Shown here piece by piece: positions 1 through 6,878 of a stretch of DNA of 7,367 nucleotides. This DNA is from Verrucomicrobiota bacterium (GTDB lineage Bacteria > Verrucomicrobiota > Verrucomicrobiia > Opitutales > Seribacteraceae), in assembly GCA_030830145.1 (NCBI GenBank), contig JAURNO010000255.1:1-7367 (forward strand), in the 5' to 3' direction. The position numbers and the translations under genes are program-made. Under the pieces are notes generated by a model, which was given only the letters and a program-made list of their open reading frames with translations, had not been told where the DNA came from and searched no databases. Numbering within the stretch: the first letter of the stretch is position 1; each line of letters begins with the position of its first letter.

Positions 1-3000
1 CAACTTGCTTTCCTTTCTCCTCGGTGAACGGCCAGCAGGCGAGCAATCGATCGTTTTGAGGAACGCTCAACCCACGGTCGGCAAAACGTTTCTTGATCTG
101 ATCCTCATTCAAAGCCCGATCGTAGACGGTGCACATCGCAACGTCCCCGTTATAGAAATTTACTGCCTTTCCTTCCTCGCCATAAGCTCCGATACGCAGA
201 GCAGTCTTGCCAGGTCGGGTCGTACCGGCAAAGGCAGCCTCGGCCACTACTTTGCCATCGAGATAGATGAGCTTTTTCTTTCCGTCCCAGCTGCCCACCA
301 CATGGTGCCACCGATGAGCCTTGATCAATCCGGGTTTGGTTTGCTGAAAGGCGGAGGCATCGTAAGCACCTCCCGAGCCGGTCCCAAAGACGATCTTCCC
401 TTCGCTCAGGAACAAACCGATGCCACAGCGTTCAGGATAATCGTGCTGGGTAACCAAGCCCTGCCACCCAGACAACTGAAACGGACGGATCCAACATTCC
501 AAGGTCAATTGAGAGAGGCTTCTCTCGGCAGGCAGTGCCTTGTCCACATGGAGGTACGATCCAGGATGAATCGGTTGAGCTTGCGGTTGTTCGACCTGAA
601 AGGACTGCAAGACAGGATCCTTGTCGCGGTTCTCCGGATCGGCTCCCAACTTAACCACCGACAAATCATAGGGGACGGCGCTGCTTACGCGGAACTCGAT
701 CTCCTCACCCGCAGCAATGCTCTTTTGAGCATAGGCATGCAGACCGGGCAGGTTGATTGCATGGTGTGGAGGGATCTCGTCTTTCGGGGCGGATGAAAGC
801 GCCCCTTTCGCTTCTTTGAGGTAAGCCACCACATCGGCGATTTCCTCGGGTTTCAAGAGGTGGTCGAACACCTCGGGCATCAGGGAAAGGTTGGAATACT
901 TGGCTTGGTTGATCTCTTTGAAGGGAATGCTTTGCTCAGCCCCGGGCGCAGGACCAAGGACCATTTCGCCAACGGAATCCCGGCGTAGCAAACCGGCTGC
1001 TTGGCCCTGTTTCGTTTCCACGGTCACAAGCTCGTAATAACGGGCGATGGTGGAACTTGGATAAACGATTGCCTCAAGCAGGTCACGCTCACTGCGGATG
1101 GCTCCGATCCGGGTGAGGTCAGGTCCGAAATCCACCCCCTTGTCTCCTTTGACGTGACAAGTGATGCACAGGGACTTGGCCGCGTCGTGAAAAAGCTTCT
1201 TGCCACGCACAGGGTCTCCTTTGGGAAGGAATTCGGCAAGCTGGTCGAGACGCTTGGCTTGGCGGGCTTCTTTAGCCGGGTCCGGTTTCACGGTATCGGC
1301 CAGTTGGATCTCGGGCATGACATACTTCGACGGGCTCCGCTGGTCGACCTTGCGCATGTGCTCGACCTGTTTGGTCATCGGGTGACTCGCAGGAAGACCC
1401 TCATCACCGATCTCATACAAGGCATAGACAATGGCATGCTTCAGGAACGGATCCGCTTTGGCCAAGCCTGCTTCAAGCAAAGGTTTGACCGCCCGGCGGT
1501 CCCCTATCCTGCCGAGAGCCATGGCGGCCAACCGGCGCTCACGAGCATCACCCGCATCGAGGAGCCCAAGTAACGGCTCCACCGCCCCGGCATCAAACCA
1601 AAGGGCAGCACTGTGAATGGCCGCCATTCGGACACCCGAATTCTCGTCTTCAAGGAAATCCCGAACGGCAGCCCGGGCTGGCTTTCCGGGAATACGGTGA
1701 AGCGACCAAAGGGCGGGGATGGGGGCCTTGGCTCCCTTGAGCTCATCAACATTGCTCGGCTCGGCAAGAGTATCGATGGCTCGCTTGACTACGGCCGGCC
1801 GCTCATCGGAGAGCCAATCGACTTGAGGCTTGATCCAATCCAGTTTCAGGCCGCGGGGGTCTTCGGAAGAAGGCACATTCTTTCTTTCAATCCGGTAGAT
1901 GGCGCCAAGAACATCGGGTTTGGCGACCTTGGAAGTCGGGCAACAAATCATGTACCAGCTGCCGGTGTCCGCCACCAAAAGGCTCCCATCCGCATCTTCG
2001 ATCACATCGGTGGGATGAAAGTCGCTTTGGTCGCTTTCGAGCAAGGTGCTCATCCGAGCCGAATAAGTCGATCCATCCCGGGACAGCCGGTGATGTGAAA
2101 TTCGGCGCAGGTTGAAATCGGCACAGAGCAGATCGCCTCTCATGCCCAAGGCATCGCTCCTCGACATGACAATCCCCGAGGATGCCGAGGGACCCATCTG
2201 CGAAAGAACGGGCAACAAGGCTCCCGTACTTGGATGAGGGGAAATAACGCGGTCGTTACGCTTGCCATAGGTTCCACCGTATACCGCGTGCAGAATACCG
2301 TCGCGCCTGCCCGGCTTGGACAAATCAAAGAAGGTACCGCTGAGATAGCGTTCCCCCGATTCGCTGAATGCGAGCCCTACGGGGTTGTTCATTCCTCCGG
2401 TAATGACCACTTCGAGCTGACTGCCGTCGGGCCGGGCTCGATAGATATGCGCGGCGCTCGACTTGAAGGTCTTCCCATTGCCAAGCAGGTGGGTTTGCGG
2501 AGCAAAGGCTCCTTTGCACCAGTAGAAAAAACCATCCGGACCAAGGTAAGGTCCGTGCATATCGTTTCCGCAACCCTCGATGGAACCGCCGTCGAACCAA
2601 ACGGTCCGCTCATTCGCAACATGGTCGCCATCCGTGTCGGTGAACTTCCAAATGTGCGGAGGGGCTCCGACGTAGACGGAACCTTCATAAACAAGGATGC
2701 CCTCAGGAAAAGGCAAACGCTCCGCAAAGACAGTGGAATGGTCGAAGGTACCGTCGCCATTCCGGTCGACCAAGCGCAAAATCCGGTGAGTCGGGTTCTT
2801 GAGTTGCTTGGGGGCCTTGTCCGTATTCCCCGAGCTATCCGTAACATAAAGCGATCCATCGATGTCGAAATACATGTGGATGGGACGCTGCACCAAGGGA
2901 GGAGCGGCCACCTGCTTCAAGGTATAGCCATCCGGCAAGGAAAAGGTATGCGGGTCAAACTTTACCGTTTCTATCCCCTGGGCGGACAGGGAAAAACTAG

Positions 3001-3061
3001 AGAAGAAGGAATAAAAGGGCAGGCAGGCAGATGCGAAGAGGAAGGAAAGAAGGGATTTCAT
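1..3061 (-). CDS. PVC-type heme-binding CxxCH protein with C-terminal LamG-like domain (partial, C-terminus beyond left edge)
   Basis: I translated the minus strand from the ATG at 3061; it stays open for 1020 codons to the window edge, with no stop. Residues 1-27 look like a signal peptide (MKSLLSFLF start, possible cleavage after SLSA), so the protein is probably exported. Residues about 35-395 are a propeller of the Pirellula/Verrucomicrobium membrane-bound dehydrogenase type: calcium-site-like DRNGDG and DTDGD loops, a conserved-looking DMHGPYLGPDG segment around His169 between Cys164 and Cys182, and the family-like WYMICCPTS motif at Cys373-Cys374. Residues about 423-550 are HEAT-like helices. 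A cytochrome c domain follows, with CITCH at Cys632/Cys635/His636, the usual GPDLTRIG stretch, and Met728 in SLMPE as likely distal ligand. From about 834 to 1000 there is a LamG/concanavalin-like fold (LECWIRP, HHVVGSWDG, IYLDGK). Known of the family: putative heme-binding dehydrogenase-like proteins, substrates mostly unknown. Sugar or alcohol oxidation is inference. The start is supported by the signal peptide and by the TAATG junction with the upstream gene. Confidence 0.9.
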   Translation of the reverse strand, partial: MKSLLSFLFASACLPFYSFFSSFSLSAQGIETVKFDPHTFSLPDGYTLKQVAAPPLVQRPIHMYFDIDGSLYVTDSSGNTDKAPKQLKNPTHRILRLVDRNGDGTFDHSTVFAERLPFPEGILVYEGSVYVGAPPHIWKFTDTDGDHVANERTVWFDGGSIEGCGNDMHGPYLGPDGFFYWCKGAFAPQTHLLGNGKTFKSSAAHIYRARPDGSQLEVVITGGMNNPVGLAFSESGERYLSGTFFDLSKPGRRDGILHAVYGGTYGKRNDRVISPHPSTGALLPVLSQMGPSASSGIVMSRSDALGMRGDLLCADFNLRRISHHRLSRDGSTYSARMSTLLESDQSDFHPTDVIEDADGSLLVADTGSWYMICCPTSKVAKPDVLGAIYRIERKNVPSSEDPRGLKLDWIKPQVDWLSDERPAVVKRAIDTLAEPSNVDELKGAKAPIPALWSLHRIPGKPARAAVRDFLEDENSGVRMAAIHSAALWFDAGAVEPLLGLLDAGDARERRLAAMALGRIGDRRAVKPLLEAGLAKADPFLKHAIVYALYEIGDEGLPASHPMTKQVEHMRKVDQRSPSKYVMPEIQLADTVKPDPAKEARQAKRLDQLAEFLPKGDPVRGKKLFHDAAKSLCITCHVKGDKGVDFGPDLTRIGAIRSERDLLEAIVYPSSTIARYYELVTVETKQGQAAGLLRRDSVGEMVLGPAPGAEQSIPFKEINQAKYSNLSLMPEVFDHLLKPEEIADVVAYLKEAKGALSSAPKDEIPPHHAINLPGLHAYAQKSIAAGEEIEFRVSSAVPYDLSVVKLGADPENRDKDPVLQSFQVEQPQAQPIHPGSYLHVDKALPAERSLSQLTLECWIRPFQLSGWQGLVTQHDYPERCGIGLFLSEGKIVFGTGSGGAYDASAFQQTKPGLIKAHRWHHVVGSWDGKKKLIYLDGKVVAEAAFAGTTRPGKTALRIGAYGEEGKAVNFYNGDVAMCTVYDRALNEDQIKKRFADRGLSVPQNDRLLACWPFTEEKGKQV

Positions 3062-3063
3062 TA
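3059..3063 (-). promoter_or_regulatory. TAATG stop/start overlap (translational coupling)
   Basis: The TAA stop of the Dabb gene (3063-3061) and the ATG of the PVC heme-binding gene (3061-3059) share one base. An AGGAGT stretch lies inside the Dabb gene at 3086-3081, about 19 bases before the ATG, which is farther than a normal Shine-Dalgarno spacing. Re-initiation by the ribosome that has just finished the Dabb gene is the simplest explanation for translation of the downstream gene. Confidence 0.7.
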
Positions 3064-3348
3064 CATGACTTTGAAATCGGACTCCTGAAAATCCTCTACT
3101 TCGGTAATCCAACGCTCTTGGACAAAAGCATCATGGAGCGGGTGATTGGAGTATGCCCGAAAGTCTTCGTCGGTGTCGAAATGGATCGATAAGCCAAAGG
3201 TATGGGAATTCTTCGGGCTGACTTGGCGGCGAATACGGAAGTTTTTCACCCCGGGTATTTCGGCAAGTTCCTCCAAGGCCGAGAGAAAATCAGTTTCCGC
3301 AGGAGAACCTGTGGGATGCTTAAGGCGAAAGGTCACGGTGTGTTCCAT
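3061..3348 (-). CDS. Dabb (stress-responsive alpha/beta-barrel) family protein
   Basis: A complete 95-residue protein starting MEHTVTFRLKH. It matches the dimeric alpha-beta barrel Dabb pattern from memory: an N-terminal His-x-Val-x-Phe strand, a helix with the ALEELAEIPGVKNF segment, a central strand (HTFGLSIHFD), then the hallmark YSNHPLHDAFVQERW at residues 66-80 and a C-terminal VEDFQESDF. Family length is about 95-105 residues, so it is full length. There is no signal peptide or membrane segment, so it should be cytoplasmic, unlike both neighbours. Known Dabb proteins form dimers; some are small enzymes or cyclases, but most are uncharacterised, so no reaction is assigned. It starts 41 bp after the large upstream gene and its TAA stop shares one base with the ATG of the next gene (TAATG), which argues for co-transcription and coupled translation. 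No good Shine-Dalgarno is visible before its ATG. Confidence 0.85.
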   Translation of the reverse strand: MEHTVTFRLKHPTGSPAETDFLSALEELAEIPGVKNFRIRRQVSPKNSHTFGLSIHFDTDEDFRAYSNHPLHDAFVQERWITEVEDFQESDFKVM

Positions 3349-3389
3349 GTAAAAGGATCGTTAAGATTGTCTGCCTCGCGGAAGATTTC
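3349..3389 (-). other. Short intergenic gap inside the operon
   Basis: These 41 bases separate the TGA of the large cytochrome gene from the ATG of the Dabb gene. I see no hairpin followed by a T run and no promoter-like pair here, which supports read-through transcription of the three minus-strand genes. Confidence 0.6.
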
Positions 3390-6300
3390 TCATTCGGTAA
3401 TATGGATCGTGTTGTCGATTCTTCCCTTTGTGGAATGACCATCGGCAAACTTGAGGTCGTAATCGATCTGCATCATGTGGACGGGCTTGAGGTTTGGAAT
3501 ATGGAGGGCAACGGTCTTGCCATCGTCTAGCAAGTGAACCTTCTCGATCTCCAACCCATCGACCGGAATCTCAGGCGACCCATAGTTGAAGGACCATTTG
3601 ACGTTCCAGGCACCAAGCTTGAATTGGGCAAGTGAGTTTGCAACTTCCGGATCAAGCGCTTGATAAAACCCAATCATAATTCGATCTTTTTCAACCTGTA
3701 TGGACTTGGGCAAATAAACCGGTTTTCCGGTGTAGCGGATACGGTCCAATCCACCGTTTCCTTTTGCATTGGTTTGCCAACCCTTCAACCCGGATGCATA
3801 GAGCTGGCCGTCTCGTGGATTGATTCGCGCCCGCATCGCACTACTCGAAAGGTTAACCGGTATGCGGGCAACTCCGCCCTGCATCTGTCCATTTTTTTCT
3901 TCCTTGAGGACAACGTACATCTTGCTTTGCCCATAGGAAAGGTGGAGCAATTGATCCTTCAAGGGACCCCACTTGTCGCTAGTCACCCATGCCTGGCCAC
4001 CACCGGAATTGTCTACCCCGCGCTTCTTGCTCATCCAAACCAAAGGTTTCGGCGCCTCGCCCGGATCATGCTGAAAACCTTCGCGAGCATCCGCTTTGTA
4101 TTTACGCCAATCCTTGTACTCAATTTCATACCCTGCGATCGGGGAACTTTTCAATTTATGTTTTCCATGATAAGAGTCGACCACTCCGTTGAAACTGCCC
4201 GGCTTTACCCAATGCAGGGGGGCACTCGGCACAAATGAACCTTCGTTATCTCCCGTGGTTACTTCTCCATTCGGGCCTACCCCCATACCATTGGGGGCCC
4301 GAAAGCCACTTGCGTAAATAGACATATCTTTTCCGTCGGAGGACACCTTGATCACGGAGCCATGGTGCTTACCCATTCTCTCAAACCCGCGACCGCCAGC
4401 CCGTACCGGACAGCCCATGGCAAAGTAAAAGTTTCCTTCCGGATCGGTATGTAAATCAAAACAGAATGCATGAAAGCCTTCAGTATTCTCCCAGTCGTTG
4501 TTGAAGTTTTCGAGGAAGTCGGCTTCCCCATCTCCATTGAAATCATGAAAACGGGTAATTTGATTATCTCCAACGGTGTAGATCTTTTCATTCACGATCT
4601 TTAGCCCCAAAGGTTCATGAAGTCCGGTCGCGAAGCGTTTCCAAGATACCTTATCCAACTGCTCATCAATATTGGAAACAATCCAAACGTCGCCGTCCCA
4701 GGTGCAGACCGCCGCCGCTTTTCCATCCTTGAAAAAGTCAAAGGCACCAATGCGCATTTTCGGTTCGAGCGGATTATTGAAAGGCACACCAATTTTATCC
4801 ACCACGTAGGCATTGCTTTGGTCATCCGAAAGTTCACTCTCCACGCCAATGGGCACACCCCATCGCGTTGAGCCTCCCTTTATTAACTTAGACAAATCCT
4901 CAGCCTTTCCGGCCGCAGACGCAACGGCCGGCTGATACGCCGGATCGCCCGCCCACACCGCAAGCTTGAAATGGCTATTCCCTTTAGGCACTTCGCAAAG
5001 CAAAAGGTTTTCCCAAACGAATAATTTTACGCCATTCGAGAAATCCACCAGTGAAAAGTTACAGGTCCGCCCTTCCAGAGAAACGGTAAACGTCTGATCC
5101 GTCTTCTCAATCTGTGAGCCATCATTCTCCGCCAGCAACATCACGGATGACGTAGGGTTTTCGACCTGCACAGTCCTAGTCAGTGCTGTGAGACCTTTTT
5201 GCTTAACAATTCCCGGCATATCCAAAACATTTCCCTCGCCCACCGAGTAGCTAAAAATGGCTTTGCCATCGTGAACGTAGTGCCCTTTGAAATGGGCCCA
5301 GTCTTTGGGCAAGGTTCCCATTCTGGGAAACGATTTGTAAGGCTGACGACGTGGATCCTTCTTGATCATCTCCTTGGTCTTTGCCCAACCAGGTCGCATA
5401 TTCGTACGGAAAAGATTGTAGCTCTCCTTCACTACTGCCGCTGCTCCATGGGCTCCGGCAAAAGGCATTCCGCTGGCCTTTAAACTCTGATCATTCGTCC
5501 AAGCCATGGAGTAGGACATGGTCTCGCTGTCAAAAACCATTCCGGCCCGACGGTCTTCCCCAAGGGGTACCAGATGAGCCCGGGAAACAATATAACGAAC
5601 CTTTTGCGTTACTTCCGCGATTTGCTCGTTCAGCTTGGTGGCTTCCTTGATCAGATCATCGATGGGACTCCCCTCAAGCTTTGGCAAAAGCTCAAGCTCG
5701 GCAATTTGCATGGGTATCTTACCCTCTCCCACCAACTCAGGAAAAAGGACTCTGTAATGGGAAAAGCTTTTCCCGTTTTTAAATCTCATGGTTTTTAACT
5801 TTCCCCTTCCCCGGGAAACCGGGATCGAACCGCTGGCGATCTCGACAAAGCTCTCTCCATCGTTCGAGCCGCTCAGGACGAAACTTTTCGGATCCCGCTC
5901 AGGGGCATCATTGGCAGAGGTGATGGATATTCCATTTACTACGGAATTTTTAATCTTCAGCTCGAGCCCGCTTCCGGCCCCGTCAAAATTAAGGTATTTT
6001 GTGGCGGGTTGGTCATCAATAGCCAGGGAAGGGTTTTCATTTTTGGGAGAATGATCAGAAGTTCCCATAACCTGATCGGATGGACGGCTTAAATCTTTCG
6101 ATTTTAACTTGGATAAATCTTCCAATCCCATTCCTTCATACTCTTTGCCTCTCACTTCATGAAGCTGCGCCAATAATTTCTTCTCTCTTTGGTAAAGTCT
6201 CTTGGCCCGTTCGGACGCACTCTCAGCGGGTGGCCATGAAACGACTGGCGCAGTCTCAATCGCAGTGGAAACCACGGGACCAAACCGTTCCTTGAAATAT

Positions 6301-6692
6301 CCCTCTCTCGATGCTGTAGGTGGGGCTTTCTTTTCGACGTAATTTTGGGCCAAATCGATTACTTGCCGAGCAATCTTGCGAATCTCTTCATCCCCCAGAT
6401 CCAAGTGACCGCCCTTGGCAGGCATCTTGACCAAGGACTTGGAATCAGCCGGGCTTCCCTTGACAATGAATTTGATTACGGGATCCAATTCCCCTTTCTT
6501 GACCAATTCCGAAGTCATCAGGCTTGGGAAGACCCCACCCACACCGTTCAGGTCGGGCCCATGACATGGGGCGCAACGTTGGAGCAAGAGAGGTGAAACC
6601 TCGGAAGCTTGAACAGAAGAGAACAAAAAGATTGGCGCAAGAAAAAGGAAAAGACATGTCTTGGCCAAAATGGAGAGGCGGGCTTGGATCAT
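3390..6692 (-). CDS. Secreted cytochrome c / discoidin-like / DUF6797 / propeller protein
   Basis: A 1100-residue protein with a clear signal peptide (residues 1-29, ending SSVQA). A small cytochrome c domain follows at about 30-120: CAPCH at Cys40/Cys43/His44 covalently binds heme, and Met90 in KMPAKGG is the likely distal ligand. A charged helical linker (about 155-205) leads to a beta-sandwich at about 205-337 that resembles an F5/8 type C (discoidin) module: ENPSLAIDDQPATKY near its start and FVLSGSNDG later. From about 375 comes the region I recognise as DUF6797 (GMVFDSETMSYSMAWT, FKGHYVHDGKAIFSY). A propeller related to glucose/sorbosone dehydrogenases and PVC propellers spans about 640-975, with DFNGDGEADF and SGFRAPNGMGVGPNGEV. 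The last 120 residues are probably a beta domain. The role is inferred: oxidation of an extracellular or periplasmic substrate with electron transfer to heme. It is the first gene of the minus-strand operon. No strong Shine-Dalgarno precedes the ATG; the start rests on the signal peptide. Confidence 0.9.
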   Translation of the reverse strand: MIQARLSILAKTCLFLFLAPIFLFSSVQASEVSPLLLQRCAPCHGPDLNGVGGVFPSLMTSELVKKGELDPVIKFIVKGSPADSKSLVKMPAKGGHLDLGDEEIRKIARQVIDLAQNYVEKKAPPTASREGYFKERFGPVVSTAIETAPVVSWPPAESASERAKRLYQREKKLLAQLHEVRGKEYEGMGLEDLSKLKSKDLSRPSDQVMGTSDHSPKNENPSLAIDDQPATKYLNFDGAGSGLELKIKNSVVNGISITSANDAPERDPKSFVLSGSNDGESFVEIASGSIPVSRGRGKLKTMRFKNGKSFSHYRVLFPELVGEGKIPMQIAELELLPKLEGSPIDDLIKEATKLNEQIAEVTQKVRYIVSRAHLVPLGEDRRAGMVFDSETMSYSMAWTNDQSLKASGMPFAGAHGAAAVVKESYNLFRTNMRPGWAKTKEMIKKDPRRQPYKSFPRMGTLPKDWAHFKGHYVHDGKAIFSYSVGEGNVLDMPGIVKQKGLTALTRTVQVENPTSSVMLLAENDGSQIEKTDQTFTVSLEGRTCNFSLVDFSNGVKLFVWENLLLCEVPKGNSHFKLAVWAGDPAYQPAVASAAGKAEDLSKLIKGGSTRWGVPIGVESELSDDQSNAYVVDKIGVPFNNPLEPKMRIGAFDFFKDGKAAAVCTWDGDVWIVSNIDEQLDKVSWKRFATGLHEPLGLKIVNEKIYTVGDNQITRFHDFNGDGEADFLENFNNDWENTEGFHAFCFDLHTDPEGNFYFAMGCPVRAGGRGFERMGKHHGSVIKVSSDGKDMSIYASGFRAPNGMGVGPNGEVTTGDNEGSFVPSAPLHWVKPGSFNGVVDSYHGKHKLKSSPIAGYEIEYKDWRKYKADAREGFQHDPGEAPKPLVWMSKKRGVDNSGGGQAWVTSDKWGPLKDQLLHLSYGQSKMYVVLKEEKNGQMQGGVARIPVNLSSSAMRARINPRDGQLYASGLKGWQTNAKGNGGLDRIRYTGKPVYLPKSIQVEKDRIMIGFYQALDPEVANSLAQFKLGAWNVKWSFNYGSPEIPVDGLEIEKVHLLDDGKTVALHIPNLKPVHMMQIDYDLKFADGHSTKGRIDNTIHITE

Positions 6693-6801
6693 GGAAGGTT
6701 TGGGTGTTGTTTGTTACCCTTCATATTGGAAGGAAAACGAATCATCCGCAATCAATTAGGAGCATACGTAGGGGAAAGATTGCGGGAAGACTCCATGTGC
6801 T

Positions 6802-6818
6802 TCGGTTGAAAGAACCGA
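6802..6818. repeat. Inverted repeat TCGGTT-GAAAG-AACCGA
   Basis: Six-base arms flank a five-base loop, with the TTGAAA -35-like hexamer lying across the left arm and loop. There is no T run after it, so it is not an intrinsic terminator. It may be part of a regulatory region for the divergent hydrolase gene, or a chance small hairpin. Confidence 0.3.
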
Positions 6819-6843
6819 TCAAATATCTTCTTGTCCCGATCAA
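6815..6843 (+). repeat. Two direct copies of CCGATCAA, 21 bp apart
   Basis: Copies are at 6815-6822 and 6836-6843. The start-to-start distance of 21 bp is two helical turns, so both copies face the same side of the DNA, as expected for a protein binding in tandem upstream of the hydrolase gene. The second copy runs into the palindrome at 6840-6851. Regulatory meaning is inferred from spacing only. Confidence 0.35.
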
Positions 6844-6851
6844 TGCATTGA
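6840..6851. promoter_or_regulatory. 12-bp perfect palindrome, possible operator
   Basis: TCAATGCATTGA reads identically on both strands. It sits 27 bases before the chosen hydrolase start and partly overlaps the second copy of the CCGATCAA direct repeat. Position and symmetry are typical of a dimeric repressor or activator site, but no regulator gene is visible in the window, so the function is inference. A 12-bp perfect palindrome can also arise by chance in a long enough genome. Confidence 0.35.
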
Positions 6852-6878
6852 GAAAGCATGCTCTTCACCAGCAACAAT

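Larger units (their letters stand above)
6693..6878. promoter_or_regulatory. Divergent intergenic region with presumed back-to-back promoters
   Basis: The region lies between the minus-strand operon start (ATG at 6692) and the plus-strand hydrolase start (ATG at 6879). It is more AT-rich than the coding DNA and must hold the promoters for both directions, but I cannot point to a convincing -35/-10 pair for either. The best plus-strand -35 candidate is TTGAAA at 6806-6811, with no good -10 at the right spacing. The symmetric elements are clustered on the hydrolase side. I see no gene in it. Confidence 0.5.

Noticed and set aside
5..796. Plus-strand open frame of 263 codons
   Set aside because: It is antisense to the LamG-like part of the PVC-type gene, whose translation shows clear family motifs; this frame shows none.
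1001..2098. Two consecutive plus-strand open frames (1001-1573 and 1613-2098)
   Set aside because: Both are shadows over the HEAT-like and cytochrome region of the minus-strand gene, with no motifs or convincing ribosome sites.
2234..3088. Long plus-strand open frame (284 codons)
   Set aside because: It is antisense to the PVC-type heme-binding gene, has no recognisable domain, and its sequence is explained by the codon bias of the opposite strand.
3660..4238. Plus-strand open frame of 192 codons
   Set aside because: It is antisense to the propeller of the DUF6797 protein and has no family resemblance.
6720..6760. Possible minus-strand promoter (TTGCGG, 17 bases, CAATAT)
   Set aside because: Only about half of each hexamer matches the consensus, which is expected by chance in AT-rich intergenic DNA.
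6802..6818. Hairpin as an intrinsic terminator
   Set aside because: The stem is only six pairs, no T run follows on either strand, and it lies upstream of a divergent gene rather than after one.
6858..6860. Alternative in-frame ATG for the SGNH hydrolase
   Set aside because: It would place seven polar residues before the signal peptide and lies only six bases from the palindrome; possible but less likely than 6879.
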